Shown: piece by piece, positions 8,993-17,034 of the stretch
Position numbering within the stretch: the stretch's first letter is position 1
How the letters are laid out: the number at the start of each line of letters is the position of its first letter
Source of the DNA: JASHPR01 sp963808705
GTDB taxonomy: Bacteria > Actinomycetota > Actinomycetes > Streptosporangiales > Streptosporangiaceae
NCBI GenBank assembly: GCA_963808705.1
Contig: CAWEHB010000016.1
Span: 372,001 to 436,000 of the forward strand
Direction: 5' to 3'
DNA length: 64,000 nt
Made by a program: the position numbers and the translations under genes
Notes under the pieces: generated by a model
Seen by the model: only the letters and a program-made list of their open reading frames with translations
Database searches by the model: none
Told to the model about the DNA's origin: nothing

Positions 8993-10207
8993 GTGGCAGG
9001 CATCAGCCCAGAGCAGGACGGCCAGCAGCCCCGGCCGCCCGGTGATCCGCCGCGCCCGCGGCGCGATACCAGGTACGGCATCGTCATCGCGCGGCCCTTC
9101 GGCGTGCCGGTGTACATCTCGCCGTACTGGTTCCTGGTGGCGGCCCTGGTGGTGGTGTTTTACGCCGGCAGCCTGCCGAACTCGATCCGCCCCGACTGGG
9201 TCCGGTATGCCGTGGCGGCCACGTTCGTCGTGCTGCTGTACGCGTCGGTGCTGGTGCACGAGCTGAGCCACTGCGTGGTGGCCCGGGCCTTCGGGCTGAC
9301 GGTGCGGCGGATCCTGCTGTACCCCCTCGGCGGATTCTCCGAGATCGAGCAGGAGCCGCCGACCCCGGCCAAGGAGTTCGCGGTCTCCGTGGTCGGGCCG
9401 CTGACCTCGCTGGCCCTCGCGGGTATCGGCTTTGGCCTGAACGTCGCCCTTGACCTCGGCCGCGTCCCAAGCCGCGCTGACGTGCTGGCAGCCGGGGGCG
9501 GGATTCCCGGGATCCTGATCGACCAGCTGATCCTCGCGAACCTGGTGGTCGGGGTGTTCAACCTGCTGCCGGGCCTGCCGCTGGACGGCGGCCGGATCCT
9601 GCGCGCCGCGGTGTGGAAGGTCACCGGGCGGCCGGGTACGGCCACGATAGCCGCCGCCTGGGCGGGCCGCGTGCTGGCCGTGGCGCTGGTCGTGGTGCCG
9701 TTCCTGTTCCTCGGCAGCAGGCTGAGCCTGACCAGCACCTACATGCTCTGGCTGGTCGTCATCGCGGTGTTCATGTGGATGAGCTCGGGGCAGGCCATCC
9801 GGGCGGCCAAGGTGCGCGACCGGCTGCCCGGCCTGCAGGCCCGCAAGCTCGCGCGGCGGGCGATCGCGATCCCGGGGAACGTCCCGCTGGCCGAGGCGAT
9901 CCGGCGGGCGGACGAGGCGCAGGCGCGCGCGCTGGTGGTCGTCGACCACGAGTCCACGCCGATCGCGATCGTCAACGAGACCGCGGTCATGGCCACCCCG
10001 CCGCAGCGCAGGCCGTGGATCGAGGTGAGCTCGCTCGCGCGGGCCCTCGAGCCCGGGATGGTGCTGTCCGCGGACCTGTCCGGGATGGAGCTGATCGAGG
10101 CGGTGCAGCGCTCCCCGGCCACCGAGTACCTGCTCATCGAGCCTTCGGGGCAGGTCTTCGGCGTGCTCGCGACCAGCGACCTGGACCACGCCTTCGCCGG
10201 GGTCTGA
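8993..10207 (+). CDS. Site-2 protease family zinc metalloprotease (M50) with CBS domains
   Basis: This 404-residue polytopic membrane protease is of the Rip3 type, which cleaves substrates within the membrane. The zinc motif HELSH is at residues 89-93, and the third ligand region is NLLPGLPLDGGR near residue 190. About six hydrophobic segments occupy residues 30-275. The C-terminal third (about 285-400) is a pair of CBS-like repeats (IPLAEAIRRADEAQARALVVVDHE and EYLLIEPSGQVFGVLATSDLD regions), which probably sense a nucleotide. I chose GTG 8993 because the -10 box and the RYGIVIARPFGVPVYIS block follow logically. The substrate is unknown. Confidence 0.88.
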   Translation: MAGISPEQDGQQPRPPGDPPRPRRDTRYGIVIARPFGVPVYISPYWFLVAALVVVFYAGSLPNSIRPDWVRYAVAATFVVLLYASVLVHELSHCVVARAFGLTVRRILLYPLGGFSEIEQEPPTPAKEFAVSVVGPLTSLALAGIGFGLNVALDLGRVPSRADVLAAGGGIPGILIDQLILANLVVGVFNLLPGLPLDGGRILRAAVWKVTGRPGTATIAAAWAGRVLAVALVVVPFLFLGSRLSLTSTYMLWLVVIAVFMWMSSGQAIRAAKVRDRLPGLQARKLARRAIAIPGNVPLAEAIRRADEAQARALVVVDHESTPIAIVNETAVMATPPQRRPWIEVSSLARALEPGMVLSADLSGMELIEAVQRSPATEYLLIEPSGQVFGVLATSDLDHAFAGV

Positions 10208-10216
10208 GGCCACCGT

Positions 10217-10222
10217 TAGCCT
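10217..10222 (+). promoter_or_regulatory. -10 box TAGCCT, leaderless start of trmI
   Basis: TAGCCT is 7 bases before the GTG at 10230, with no Shine-Dalgarno between them. Confidence 0.45.
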
Positions 10223-10229
10223 GTCCAGC

Positions 10230-11120
10230 GTGATCAGGCAGCCACGCGGCCCGCTCGCCCCGGGCGACCAGGTTCAGCTCACCGACCCCAAGGGGCGCCG
10301 CCACCGGGTCATCCTGGAGGCCGGGCGGTCGTTCCACACGCACCGGGGCTCGCTGGCGCACGACGACATCATCGGCCGGCCCGAGGGCAGCGTCGTCATC
10401 TCATCGGCCGGCACCGCCTACGTGGCGCTGCGGCCGTTGCTGGCCGATTACACCCTGTCCATGACCCGCGGCGCCGCGGTGGTGTACCCCAAGGACGCCG
10501 GGCAGATCCTGGCCCAGGCCGACATCTACGCCGGCGCCCGGGTCGTCGAGGCCGGGGCGGGCTCGGGCGCGCTGTCCTGCTGGCTGCTGCGGGCCGTGGG
10601 CGAGGGCGGGCTGCTGGTGTCCTACGAGCGCAGGGCCGACTTCGCCGAGATCGCGCGGCAGAACGTGGAGCGCTACTTCGGCGGCCCGCACCCGTCCTGG
10701 CGGCTGGTGACCGGCGAGCTGCCCGCCGACGGCGCGGCGGCGGGCACGGGCGGCGGCGACACGTTCGACCGGGTCGTGCTGGACATGCTGGCCCCGTGGG
10801 AGTACGCCGACGCCTCGGCCAGGTCGCTGCGGGCCGGCGGGCTGGTCTGCTGCTACGTGGCCACCACCACGCAACTGTCGCGCACCGTGGAGGCGCTGCG
10901 GTCGCAGGGCAACTTCGACGAGCCCGCGGCGTGGGAATCGCTGCTGCGCGGCTGGCACGTCGACGGCCTCGCCGTCCGCCCCGAGCACCGCATGGTCGGC
11001 CACACCGGATTCCTGGTGACGGCCCGCCGGCTCGCGGACGGGGTGACCCCGCCGCCGCGGCGGCGCCGGCCGTCCAAGGGCGCGCACGCCGACCACGAGC
11101 AGGCGGGCGGGACCGGGTGA
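10230..11120 (+). CDS. trmI: tRNA (adenine-N1-)-methyltransferase, TrmI family
   Basis: This SAM-dependent enzyme makes 1-methyladenosine at position 58 of the tRNA T-loop and works as a tetramer in the cytoplasm. The 296 residues start with the small beta-barrel (GPLAPGDQVQLTDPKGRRH). The family hallmark THRGSLAHDDIIGRPEGSVV comes next, then motif I VVEAGAGSGAL near residue 106, and motif IV DRVVLDMLAPWEY. Length and motifs match the TrmI of mycobacteria (Rv2118c), which also lies just upstream of the proteasome ATPase. The C-terminal 30 residues are basic and disordered. Confidence 0.93.
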   Translation: MIRQPRGPLAPGDQVQLTDPKGRRHRVILEAGRSFHTHRGSLAHDDIIGRPEGSVVISSAGTAYVALRPLLADYTLSMTRGAAVVYPKDAGQILAQADIYAGARVVEAGAGSGALSCWLLRAVGEGGLLVSYERRADFAEIARQNVERYFGGPHPSWRLVTGELPADGAAAGTGGGDTFDRVVLDMLAPWEYADASARSLRAGGLVCCYVATTTQLSRTVEALRSQGNFDEPAAWESLLRGWHVDGLAVRPEHRMVGHTGFLVTARRLADGVTPPPRRRRPSKGAHADHEQAGGTG

Positions 11121-11193
11121 CGGCGGGCGCGGCCGGGCCGGGACGGAAGTTGCAGCAGGAATTGCATCGGGAAGCTAAAAAGCCACCCGACTG

Positions 11194-11213
11194 TTCCCGG
11201 ATCGTGACGGGAA
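11194..11213. promoter_or_regulatory. Inverted repeat TTCCCG-N8-CGGGAA upstream of the proteasome ATPase gene
   Basis: Two perfect 6-bp arms are separated by 8 bases, about 25 bases upstream of the candidate -35 box. It could be an operator; no regulator can be named from sequence. Confidence 0.35.
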
Positions 11214-11238
11214 ATGCCGAGCCGGCGCCCTCCGCAGG

Positions 11239-11266
11239 TTACGGAAGCTTCCCGGATAGGTAGGGT
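11239..11266 (+). promoter_or_regulatory. Candidate promoter of the proteasome ATPase gene with a palindrome in the spacer
   Basis: TTACGG (11239-11244), a 16-base spacer and TAGGGT (11261-11266) form a plausible promoter. The spacer holds a perfect 10-bp palindrome, GGAAGCTTCC (11243-11252), well placed for a repressor to block RNA polymerase. Confidence 0.4.
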
Positions 11267-11302
11267 CAAGGGTAAATCGGCTCTCGGGAGGGGGTGAGGG
11301 GC

Positions 11303-13108
11303 ATGGCCTCTCGCGACGACAGCGCGCGCGCCGGACGATATGACGACGAGGTCAAGGTCCTGACCACTCAGATCTCCTTCCTCGAGGAGGAGATCGCCGC
11401 TCTGCGCCGCAGGCTCGCGGATTCGCCACGGCAGACCAGGCTGCTCGAGGAGCGGCTGCGCGAGGCCGAGGCGAACCTGGCCAGCGTGACCGGCCAGAAC
11501 GAACGGCTCGTCGGAACCCTGCGCGAGGCACGCGACCAGATCGTGGCCTTGAAGGAGGAAGTGGACCGGCTGGCGCAGCCGCCGTCCGGCTTCGGGATTT
11601 TCCTTTCCGGCTGCGAGGACGGCAGCGCGGACGTGTTCACCGGCGGCCGGAAGATGCGGGTGAGCGTCAGCCCGGGGATCGAGCTGGCCGAGCTGCGGCC
11701 GGGCCAGGAGGTCGTGCTGAACGAGGCGCTCAACGTGGTCATCGCCCAGGGCTACGAGACGATCGGCGAGGTCGTCATGCTCAAGGAGATCCTCGAGGGC
11801 GGGGACCGGGCGCTGGTGATCTCCCACGCCGACGAGGAGCGGATCGTGCGGCTGGCCGAGCCGCTGCGCCAGGCCACGCTGCGCGGCGGCGACTCGCTGC
11901 TGCTGGAGCCGCGGTCGGGGTATGTGTACGAGCGCATTCCCAAGGCGGAGGTCGAGGAGCTGATCCTGGAGGAAGTCCCGGACATCACCTACTCCGAGAT
12001 CGGCGGCCTGGCGGCGCAGATCGAGCAGATCCGGGACGCGATCGAGCTGCCCTACCTGCACGCCGACCTGTTCAAGGAGCACCAGCTCAAGCCGCCGAAG
12101 GGGGTCCTGCTCTACGGGCCGCCCGGCTGCGGCAAGACCCTGATCGCCAAGGCGGTCGCGAACTCGCTGGCCAAGCAGGTCGCGGCCCGGACCGCGGCGC
12201 TGGCCAGCGCCGAAGGCGAGGCGGCCGCGGCCGGCCAGGCCAAGGAGGGCAAGAGCTTCTTCCTGAACATCAAGGGCCCGGAGCTTTTGAACAAGTACGT
12301 CGGCGAGACCGAGCGGCACATCCGGCTGGTGTTCCAGCGGGCCCGGGAGAAGGCCAGCGAGGGCATGCCGGTCATCGTGTTCTTCGACGAGATGGACTCG
12401 ATCTTCCGCACCCGCGGGTCGGGGGTGTCGTCGGATGTGGAGAACACGATCGTGCCGCAGCTGCTGAGCGAGATCGACGGCGTCGAGGGCCTGGAGAACG
12501 TGATCGTGATCGGCGCGTCCAACCGCGAGGACATGATCGACCCGGCGATCCTGCGCCCGGGGCGGCTCGACGTCAAGATCAAGATCGAGCGGCCGGACGC
12601 CGAGGCGGCCCGGGACATCTTCTCCAAGTACGTGGTGGGCGCCCTGCCGCTGCACCCCGACGACCTGGCCGAGCACGGCGGCTCGGCCGCGGCCACGATC
12701 GAGGAGATGATCCAGCGCGTCGTCGAGCGCATGTACTCAGAGACCGAGGAGAACCGGTTCCTCGAGGTCACCTACGCCAACGGGGACAAGGAGGTCCTGT
12801 ACTTCAAGGACTTCAACTCCGGGGCGATGATCGAGAACATCGTGGCCCGCGCGAAGAAGATGGCCATCAAGGAGTTCCTGGAGACCAGGCAGAAGGGCAT
12901 CCGCATCGCCCACCTGCTGGCCGCGTGCGTCGACGAGTTCAGCGAGAACGAGGACCTGCCCAACACCACCAACCCGGACGACTGGGCCCGGATCTCCGGC
13001 AAGAAGGGGGAGCGGATCGTCTACATCAGGACCCTCGTCTCGGGCAAGCACGGCACCGAGGCGGGCCGGTCCATCGACACGGTGGCCCATACTGGGCAGT
13101 ACCTGTAG
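11303..13108 (+). CDS. arc: Proteasome-activating AAA ATPase ARC/Mpa
   Basis: This hexameric ring ATPase recognises Pup-tagged proteins, unfolds them and feeds them into the 20S proteasome. Of 601 residues, about 10-75 form the coiled coil that binds Pup (KVLTTQISFLEEEIAALRRR). Two OB-type interdomain folds follow (about 80-225). The AAA module has Walker A GPPGCGKT at 272-279 and Walker B VIVFFDEMDS near 357. The C-terminus GQYL carries the penultimate Tyr that docks into the 20S alpha ring. ATG 11303 was chosen over GTG 11294 because GAGGGG stands just before it; both are possible. It begins the pupylation locus, and dop follows. Confidence 0.95.
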   Translation: MASRDDSARAGRYDDEVKVLTTQISFLEEEIAALRRRLADSPRQTRLLEERLREAEANLASVTGQNERLVGTLREARDQIVALKEEVDRLAQPPSGFGIFLSGCEDGSADVFTGGRKMRVSVSPGIELAELRPGQEVVLNEALNVVIAQGYETIGEVVMLKEILEGGDRALVISHADEERIVRLAEPLRQATLRGGDSLLLEPRSGYVYERIPKAEVEELILEEVPDITYSEIGGLAAQIEQIRDAIELPYLHADLFKEHQLKPPKGVLLYGPPGCGKTLIAKAVANSLAKQVAARTAALASAEGEAAAAGQAKEGKSFFLNIKGPELLNKYVGETERHIRLVFQRAREKASEGMPVIVFFDEMDSIFRTRGSGVSSDVENTIVPQLLSEIDGVEGLENVIVIGASNREDMIDPAILRPGRLDVKIKIERPDAEAARDIFSKYVVGALPLHPDDLAEHGGSAAATIEEMIQRVVERMYSETEENRFLEVTYANGDKEVLYFKDFNSGAMIENIVARAKKMAIKEFLETRQKGIRIAHLLAACVDEFSENEDLPNTTNPDDWARISGKKGERIVYIRTLVSGKHGTEAGRSIDTVAHTGQYL

Positions 13109-13177
13109 CCGCGGCCAAAGTATGCCCAGGAATTGCGGGCACGGCCTCACCTGGGCACGATGGCGGTATGTCGGCAT

Positions 13178-13183
13178 TAGGCT
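13178..13183 (+). promoter_or_regulatory. -10 box TAGGCT upstream of the dop leader ORF
   Basis: TAGGCT is 7 bases before the ATG at 13191 and would give dop its own leaderless transcript, separate from the ATPase gene. No good -35 match is present. Confidence 0.45.
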
Positions 13184-13190
13184 CTGCAGC

Positions 13191-13229
13191 ATGAGCCAGC
13201 CTCGGAGGCGAGCGGGTAACACGGCATGA
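13191..13229 (+). CDS. Possible leaderless 12-codon leader peptide MSQPRRRAGNTA, coupled to dop
   Basis: The ATG at 13191, 7 bases after a TAGGCT box, opens 12 codons whose TGA (13227-13229) overlaps the dop ATG as ATGA. The peptide has three consecutive Arg codons (CGG AGG CGA), two of them rare in such a genome, so ribosome speed here could affect dop. The alternative is a chance ORF in the 117-base gap. Confidence 0.45.
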   Translation: MSQPRRRAGNTA

Positions 13230-14743
13230 GCGTGCGGCGGGTTATGGGCACGGAGACCGAGTACGGCATCGCCGTGCCCGGTCAGCCGGGCGCGAACGCG
13301 ATGGTGACCTCCTCCCAGGTCGTCAACGCCTACCAGGCGGCCAAGTCCGCCCGGGCCCGGCGGGCCCGGTGGGATTTCGAGGAGGAGAATCCGCTACGCG
13401 ACGCCCGCGGGTTCGACCTGGCCCGCGACGCGGCGGACTCGGCGCAGCTCACCGACGAGGACCTGGGGCTGGCCAACGTGATCCTCACCAACGGCGCCCG
13501 GCTCTACGTGGATCACGCCCACCCCGAGTACTCGGCGCCCGAGTGCACCAACCCGCGGGACGCCGTGATCTGGGATAAGGCGGGCGAGCGGGTGATGGCG
13601 GAGGCGGCGTCGCGGGCCGGGTCCATGCCCAGCGGGGCCGCGATCCAGCTGTACAAGAACAATACCGACAATAAGGGCGCCTCGTACGGCTGCCACGAGA
13701 ACTACCTGATGAGCCGGGCCACCCCGTTCGCCGACATCGTGCGGCACCTCACCCCGTTCTTCGTGTCCCGGCAGGTGGTCTGCGGGGCCGGCCGGGTCGG
13801 CCGTGGCGCCGACGGCCGGGACGAGGGCTTCCAGATCAGCCAGCGGGCCGACTTCTTCGAGGTCGAGGTCGGCCTGGAGACCACGCTGAAGCGCCCGATC
13901 ATCAACACCCGCGACGAGCCGCACGCCGACCCGGAGAAGTACCGCCGCCTGCACGTGATCATCGGCGACGCCAACATGAGCGAGATCTCCAGCTATCTCA
14001 AGCTCGGCACGACCGCGCTGGTGCTGGCGATGATCGAGGACCGGTTCCTCGGCTCCGACCTCGCGATCGAGGCCCCGGTGGCCGAGCTGCGGGCCATCTC
14101 CCACGACCCGGCCTGCCGGCACCTGGTGGCGCTGCGCGACGGCCGGCGGATGACCGCGGTCCAGCTCCAGCTCGAGTACCTGGACCTGGCCCGGAAGTAC
14201 ACCGAGGACCGGTTCGGCGCGGACGTGGACGAGATGACCAAGGACGTGCTCGACCGCTGGGAGTCGGTGCTGACCAGGCTCGGCGAGGACCCGATGCTCG
14301 CCTCGCGGGAACTGGACTGGGTGACCAAGCTGGAGATTCTCGAGGGCTACCGGGCCCGGGACGGTCTCGCCTGGACTCATCCGCAGCTGCAGCTCGTCGA
14401 CTTGCAGTACGCCGACATCCGGCCGGAACGCGGCCTCTATAACCACCTCGCCGCCCGGGGCCGGATGGTCCGGCTGGTGGACGAGAAGGACGTGACCCGG
14501 GCCATCGACTACCCGCCCGACGACACCCGGGCCTACTTCCGCGGCCGCTGCCTGCGCCAGTACCCGGATGCGGTGGCCGCGGCCTCGTGGGACTCGGTGA
14601 TCTTCGACATACCCGGCCGGGAGTCGCTGCAGCGGGTGCCGACGCTGGAGCCGCTGCGCGGCACCAGGGCGCACGTGGGCGACCTGCTCGACCGCTGCGA
14701 GACCGCGGGGGAGCTGGTCGCGGCGCTCACCGGCCAGGGGTGA
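13226..14743 (+). CDS. dop: Deamidase/depupylase of Pup
   Basis: Dop converts the C-terminal Gln of Pup to Glu and also removes Pup from tagged proteins, using an ATP-bound glutamine synthetase-like fold. The 505 residues start with RRVMGTETEYGIAVPG, where the Glu residues bind Mg-ATP. The family block YKNNTDNKGASYGCHENYLMSRATP and RPIINTRDEPHADPEKYRRLHVI follow. The region WDFEEENPLRDARGFD near residues 50-65 is the Dop loop that distinguishes it from PafA. ATG 13226 overlaps a 12-codon leader ORF; ATG 13244 (MGTETEYG) is an alternative start. The Pup encoded next ends in GGQ, so Dop is needed to activate it. Confidence 0.95.
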   Translation: MSVRRVMGTETEYGIAVPGQPGANAMVTSSQVVNAYQAAKSARARRARWDFEEENPLRDARGFDLARDAADSAQLTDEDLGLANVILTNGARLYVDHAHPEYSAPECTNPRDAVIWDKAGERVMAEAASRAGSMPSGAAIQLYKNNTDNKGASYGCHENYLMSRATPFADIVRHLTPFFVSRQVVCGAGRVGRGADGRDEGFQISQRADFFEVEVGLETTLKRPIINTRDEPHADPEKYRRLHVIIGDANMSEISSYLKLGTTALVLAMIEDRFLGSDLAIEAPVAELRAISHDPACRHLVALRDGRRMTAVQLQLEYLDLARKYTEDRFGADVDEMTKDVLDRWESVLTRLGEDPMLASRELDWVTKLEILEGYRARDGLAWTHPQLQLVDLQYADIRPERGLYNHLAARGRMVRLVDEKDVTRAIDYPPDDTRAYFRGRCLRQYPDAVAAASWDSVIFDIPGRESLQRVPTLEPLRGTRAHVGDLLDRCETAGELVAALTGQG

Positions 14744-14876
14744 CGAGGCAGATCCGGAACGCGGGGCGAGATCCCGGTTCGGTACCGATGCCGGATGGCA
14801 GGATTGGGCGGGCCGTCCGCGGGCGAGGATAGCGTTGAGGCTGCGGGCGAATCCCGCGGATCACGGAGGTTTCGGC

Positions 14877-15086
14877 ATGACGACAAAGGACACCGGCGGC
14901 CAGCGTCAGGCTCCGCGGCGCAGCGAAGAGGAGCAGGACACGGCGCCGCAGGCAACCGAGGACGTCAGGGAGCGCCAGGACAAGCTCACCGACGACGTCG
15001 ACGCGATTCTGGACGAGATCGACGAGGTACTCGAGGAGAACGCCGAGGAGTTCGTCCGATCGTACGTGCAGAAGGGCGGCCAATGA
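14877..15086 (+). CDS. pup: Prokaryotic ubiquitin-like protein Pup
   Basis: This intrinsically disordered 69-residue modifier is ligated to lysines of proteins destined for the proteasome. It ends in VQKGGQ, the GGQ form that must be deamidated by Dop. Residues 30-60 (REROD-like acidic/basic helix ending DEVLEENAEEFVRSY) match the segment that coils onto the ATPase. The ATG at 14877 has a perfect GGAGG eight bases upstream; a longer in-frame start at 14835 is less likely. A -10-like TAGCGT (14830-14835) could give pup its own promoter, and a 10-bp palindrome TCGGTACCGA lies at 14779-14788 in the dop-pup gap. Confidence 0.96.
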   Translation: MTTKDTGGQRQAPRRSEEEQDTAPQATEDVRERQDKLTDDVDAILDEIDEVLEENAEEFVRSYVQKGGQ

Positions 15087-15165
15087 GGTGAGGCCCGCGG
15101 TCCCGCGGCCCGGTCCGCGGCAGTAGGGTCGTCATCACCAGACGCGTACTAACGGAAGGATCCGC

Positions 15166-16092
15166 GTGGGCGCTGATTCTTACGGTTCCGACGGACGCCG
15201 GCTCCCCGGGCCGTACCTGAGCGCGGGGACCTCGTCGTTCGCCGACTTCCTCGCCGCCGCAGCCCCTGACCTGCTGCCGCGGGCCCCGGGCCCGGCGGCC
15301 GGGGCCGCGGTGCCGGACGCGGCCGCGCCGGGCTCGTTCGCGCGCGACCTGCCGCACGGGACCACGATCGTCGCCGCGGCCTGCAACGGCGGCGTGGTCA
15401 TGGCCGGCGACCGCCGGGCCACCGCCGGGAACATGATCATGCAGCGCGACATCGACAAGGTGTTCCGCAGCGACGAGTTCTCCGCCATCGGGTACTCCGG
15501 GGTGGCGGGCGTGGGACTCGAGCTGGTCCGGCTGTTCCAGGTCGAGCTCGAGCACTACGAGAAGATCGAGGGCCGCGCCCTGTCCCTGGACGGCAAGGCC
15601 AACCGGCTGGCCGGCCTGGTCCGGGGGAATATCAGCGCCGCGATGCAGGGCCTGGTCGTGGTGCCGCTGTTCTGCGGGTACGACGACGACAGCGGCGCCG
15701 GCCGGATCTTCAGCTACGACGTGGCCGGCGGCCGGTACGAGGAGCACCGGTTCTATGCGATCGGGTCCGGGTCGGTGTTCGCCCGCGGCTCGCTGAAGAA
15801 GCTGTACCGAGACGGCATGCCGGCCGCGGACACCGTGCTGGCCTGCATGGAGGCGCTGTATGACGCGGCCGACGACGACTCGGCCACCGGCGGTCCCGAC
15901 ATGACCAGGCGCCTGTACCCGGTGGTCGCGACGGTCACCGCCGACGGCTTCGAGCGGCTGTCCGACGAGGCCGCCGAGGAGTACGCCCGGGCGGTTTTCG
16001 AGGACCGGATGGCCGACCCCGACGGCCCGCACGCGCCGCTGCGCCCGGCCGTCACCCCGAACGGCTCGCGGGGCGCGCTGCCCTCGCGCTAG
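15166..16092 (+). CDS. prcB: 20S proteasome beta subunit
   Basis: This is the catalytic N-terminal-nucleophile hydrolase of the 20S core. The 308-residue precursor has a 65-residue propeptide (Ala/Pro-rich) ending LPHG. The mature subunit begins TTIVAAACNGGVVMAGDRRAT, so Thr66 is the nucleophile, with the conserved Asp of GDRR and a Lys of DIDKVF in the active site. Self-cleavage at Gly65-Thr66 is expected on assembly. GTG 15166 is preceded by GGAAGGA. A TAGGGT sequence near 15125 may be a -10 box. The C-terminal 35 residues are Pro-rich and probably disordered. prcA follows after 53 bases. Confidence 0.96.
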   Translation: MGADSYGSDGRRLPGPYLSAGTSSFADFLAAAAPDLLPRAPGPAAGAAVPDAAAPGSFARDLPHGTTIVAAACNGGVVMAGDRRATAGNMIMQRDIDKVFRSDEFSAIGYSGVAGVGLELVRLFQVELEHYEKIEGRALSLDGKANRLAGLVRGNISAAMQGLVVVPLFCGYDDDSGAGRIFSYDVAGGRYEEHRFYAIGSGSVFARGSLKKLYRDGMPAADTVLACMEALYDAADDDSATGGPDMTRRLYPVVATVTADGFERLSDEAAEEYARAVFEDRMADPDGPHAPLRPAVTPNGSRGALPSR

Positions 16093-16145
16093 GCCCGGTC
16101 CAGTCCTTTTTCCAGCCCGACTAGCACAGTGAGGAAGCCCCAGCG

Positions 16146-16931
16146 GTGACGATGCCGTTCTACGTCTCGCCCGAGCAGGCGATGAAGGACAAGGCGGACT
16201 ACGCGCGCAAGGCCATCACGCGCATCCGCAGCGGCGTCGTGATCGGCTGCGACGCGGGGATCCTGTTCATCGCGCCGAACCCGTCCCGGGCGCTGCGGAA
16301 GTTCAGCGAGATCTACGACCGGATCGCGTTCGCCGCCGTGGGCCGCTACAACGAGTTCGAGAACCTGCGCAAGGCCGGGGTGCGCTACGCCGACATGACC
16401 GGCTTCCAGTACGACCGCCAGGACGTCACCGCTCGCGGCCTGGCCAACTGGTACGCCCAGCTGCTCGGCGCCATTTTCACCGACAGCCCCAAGCCCTACG
16501 AGGTCGAGATCGTGGTGGCCGAGGTGGGGAAGACGGCTGACGACGACCAGATCTACCGGATCACCTTCGACGGCTCGGTGGCCGACGAGCACGGCTTCGT
16601 GGTCATGGGCGGCCAGGCCGACCAGGTCGCCGCGGCGCTCAAGGACGCCTACCGCGACGGGATGACGCTGGAGGGAGCGTTCACCGTCGCCATCGCCGCG
16701 CTGGGCAGCCAGGGCAATGGCGACCGCTCGGAGGTGACGGCGGCCCAGCTCGAGGTGGCCCTGCTGGACCGGGGGCGGCCGCACCGGACGTTCCGGCGGC
16801 TCACCGGCGCCCGCCTGGAGACACTCCTGGCCGGGGCCATCGGGGGCAAGAAGGAGACCGGGGCCATCACCGCGCAGGAGGCCGGGCCGGCCGGGGAGGA
16901 CGCCGAACCTGCCGACGGGAGCGCGGACTAG
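16146..16931 (+). CDS. prcA: 20S proteasome alpha subunit
   Basis: This is the non-catalytic outer-ring subunit that gates the proteasome. The 261 residues begin MTMPFYVSPEQAMKDKADYARK, the standard actinobacterial alpha N-terminus that closes the pore. They continue with RIRSGVVIGCDAGILFIAPNPS and the alpha-fold core, and no Thr nucleophile is present, as expected. After residue 225 a Glu/Gly/Ala-rich tail extends to the end. The GTG at 16146 has GAGGAAG upstream; ATG 16152 is the alternative. Two rings of PrcA sandwich the PrcB rings, and the ARC C-terminal tails insert between alpha subunits. Confidence 0.95.
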   Translation: MTMPFYVSPEQAMKDKADYARKAITRIRSGVVIGCDAGILFIAPNPSRALRKFSEIYDRIAFAAVGRYNEFENLRKAGVRYADMTGFQYDRQDVTARGLANWYAQLLGAIFTDSPKPYEVEIVVAEVGKTADDDQIYRITFDGSVADEHGFVVMGGQADQVAAALKDAYRDGMTLEGAFTVAIAALGSQGNGDRSEVTAAQLEVALLDRGRPHRTFRRLTGARLETLLAGAIGGKKETGAITAQEAGPAGEDAEPADGSAD

Positions 16932-16973
16932 GCCCGGGCCGTGCAGGGGGAAGTGGGCAGGGACGGGGCGGGG

Positions 16974-16979
16974 TAATGT
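16974..16979 (+). promoter_or_regulatory. -10 box TAATGT upstream of the aldehyde dehydrogenase leader ORF
   Basis: TAATGT is 7 bases before the GTG at 16987. It gives the dehydrogenase gene a promoter separate from prcA. No convincing -35. Confidence 0.45.
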
Positions 16980-16986
16980 CGAAGGC

Positions 16987-17034
16987 GTGCGGAGGCTGCC
17001 AGACCTGCCGCCTGCGACATGGGAGGAAACGTGA
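16987..17034 (+). CDS. Possible leaderless 15-codon leader peptide MRRLPDLPPATWEET
   Basis: GTG 16987, 7 bases after TAATGT, opens 15 codons whose TGA (17032-17034) overlaps the GTG start of the aldehyde dehydrogenase as GTGA. The last codons contain GGGAGGAA, the ribosome binding site for the dehydrogenase. It has the same layout as the leader ORF in front of dop. Confidence 0.45.
   Translation: MRRLPDLPPATWEET

Noticed and set aside
14779..14788. Palindrome TCGGTACCGA between dop and pup
   Set aside because: A 10-bp palindrome alone is expected by chance in 64 kb of this composition and is not placed over a promoter box.
16129..16149. 6-codon ORF (MRKPQR) overlapping the prcA GTG as GTGA
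   Set aside because: No -10 box at the right distance; TAGCAC touches the GTG. Chance overlap is more likely.
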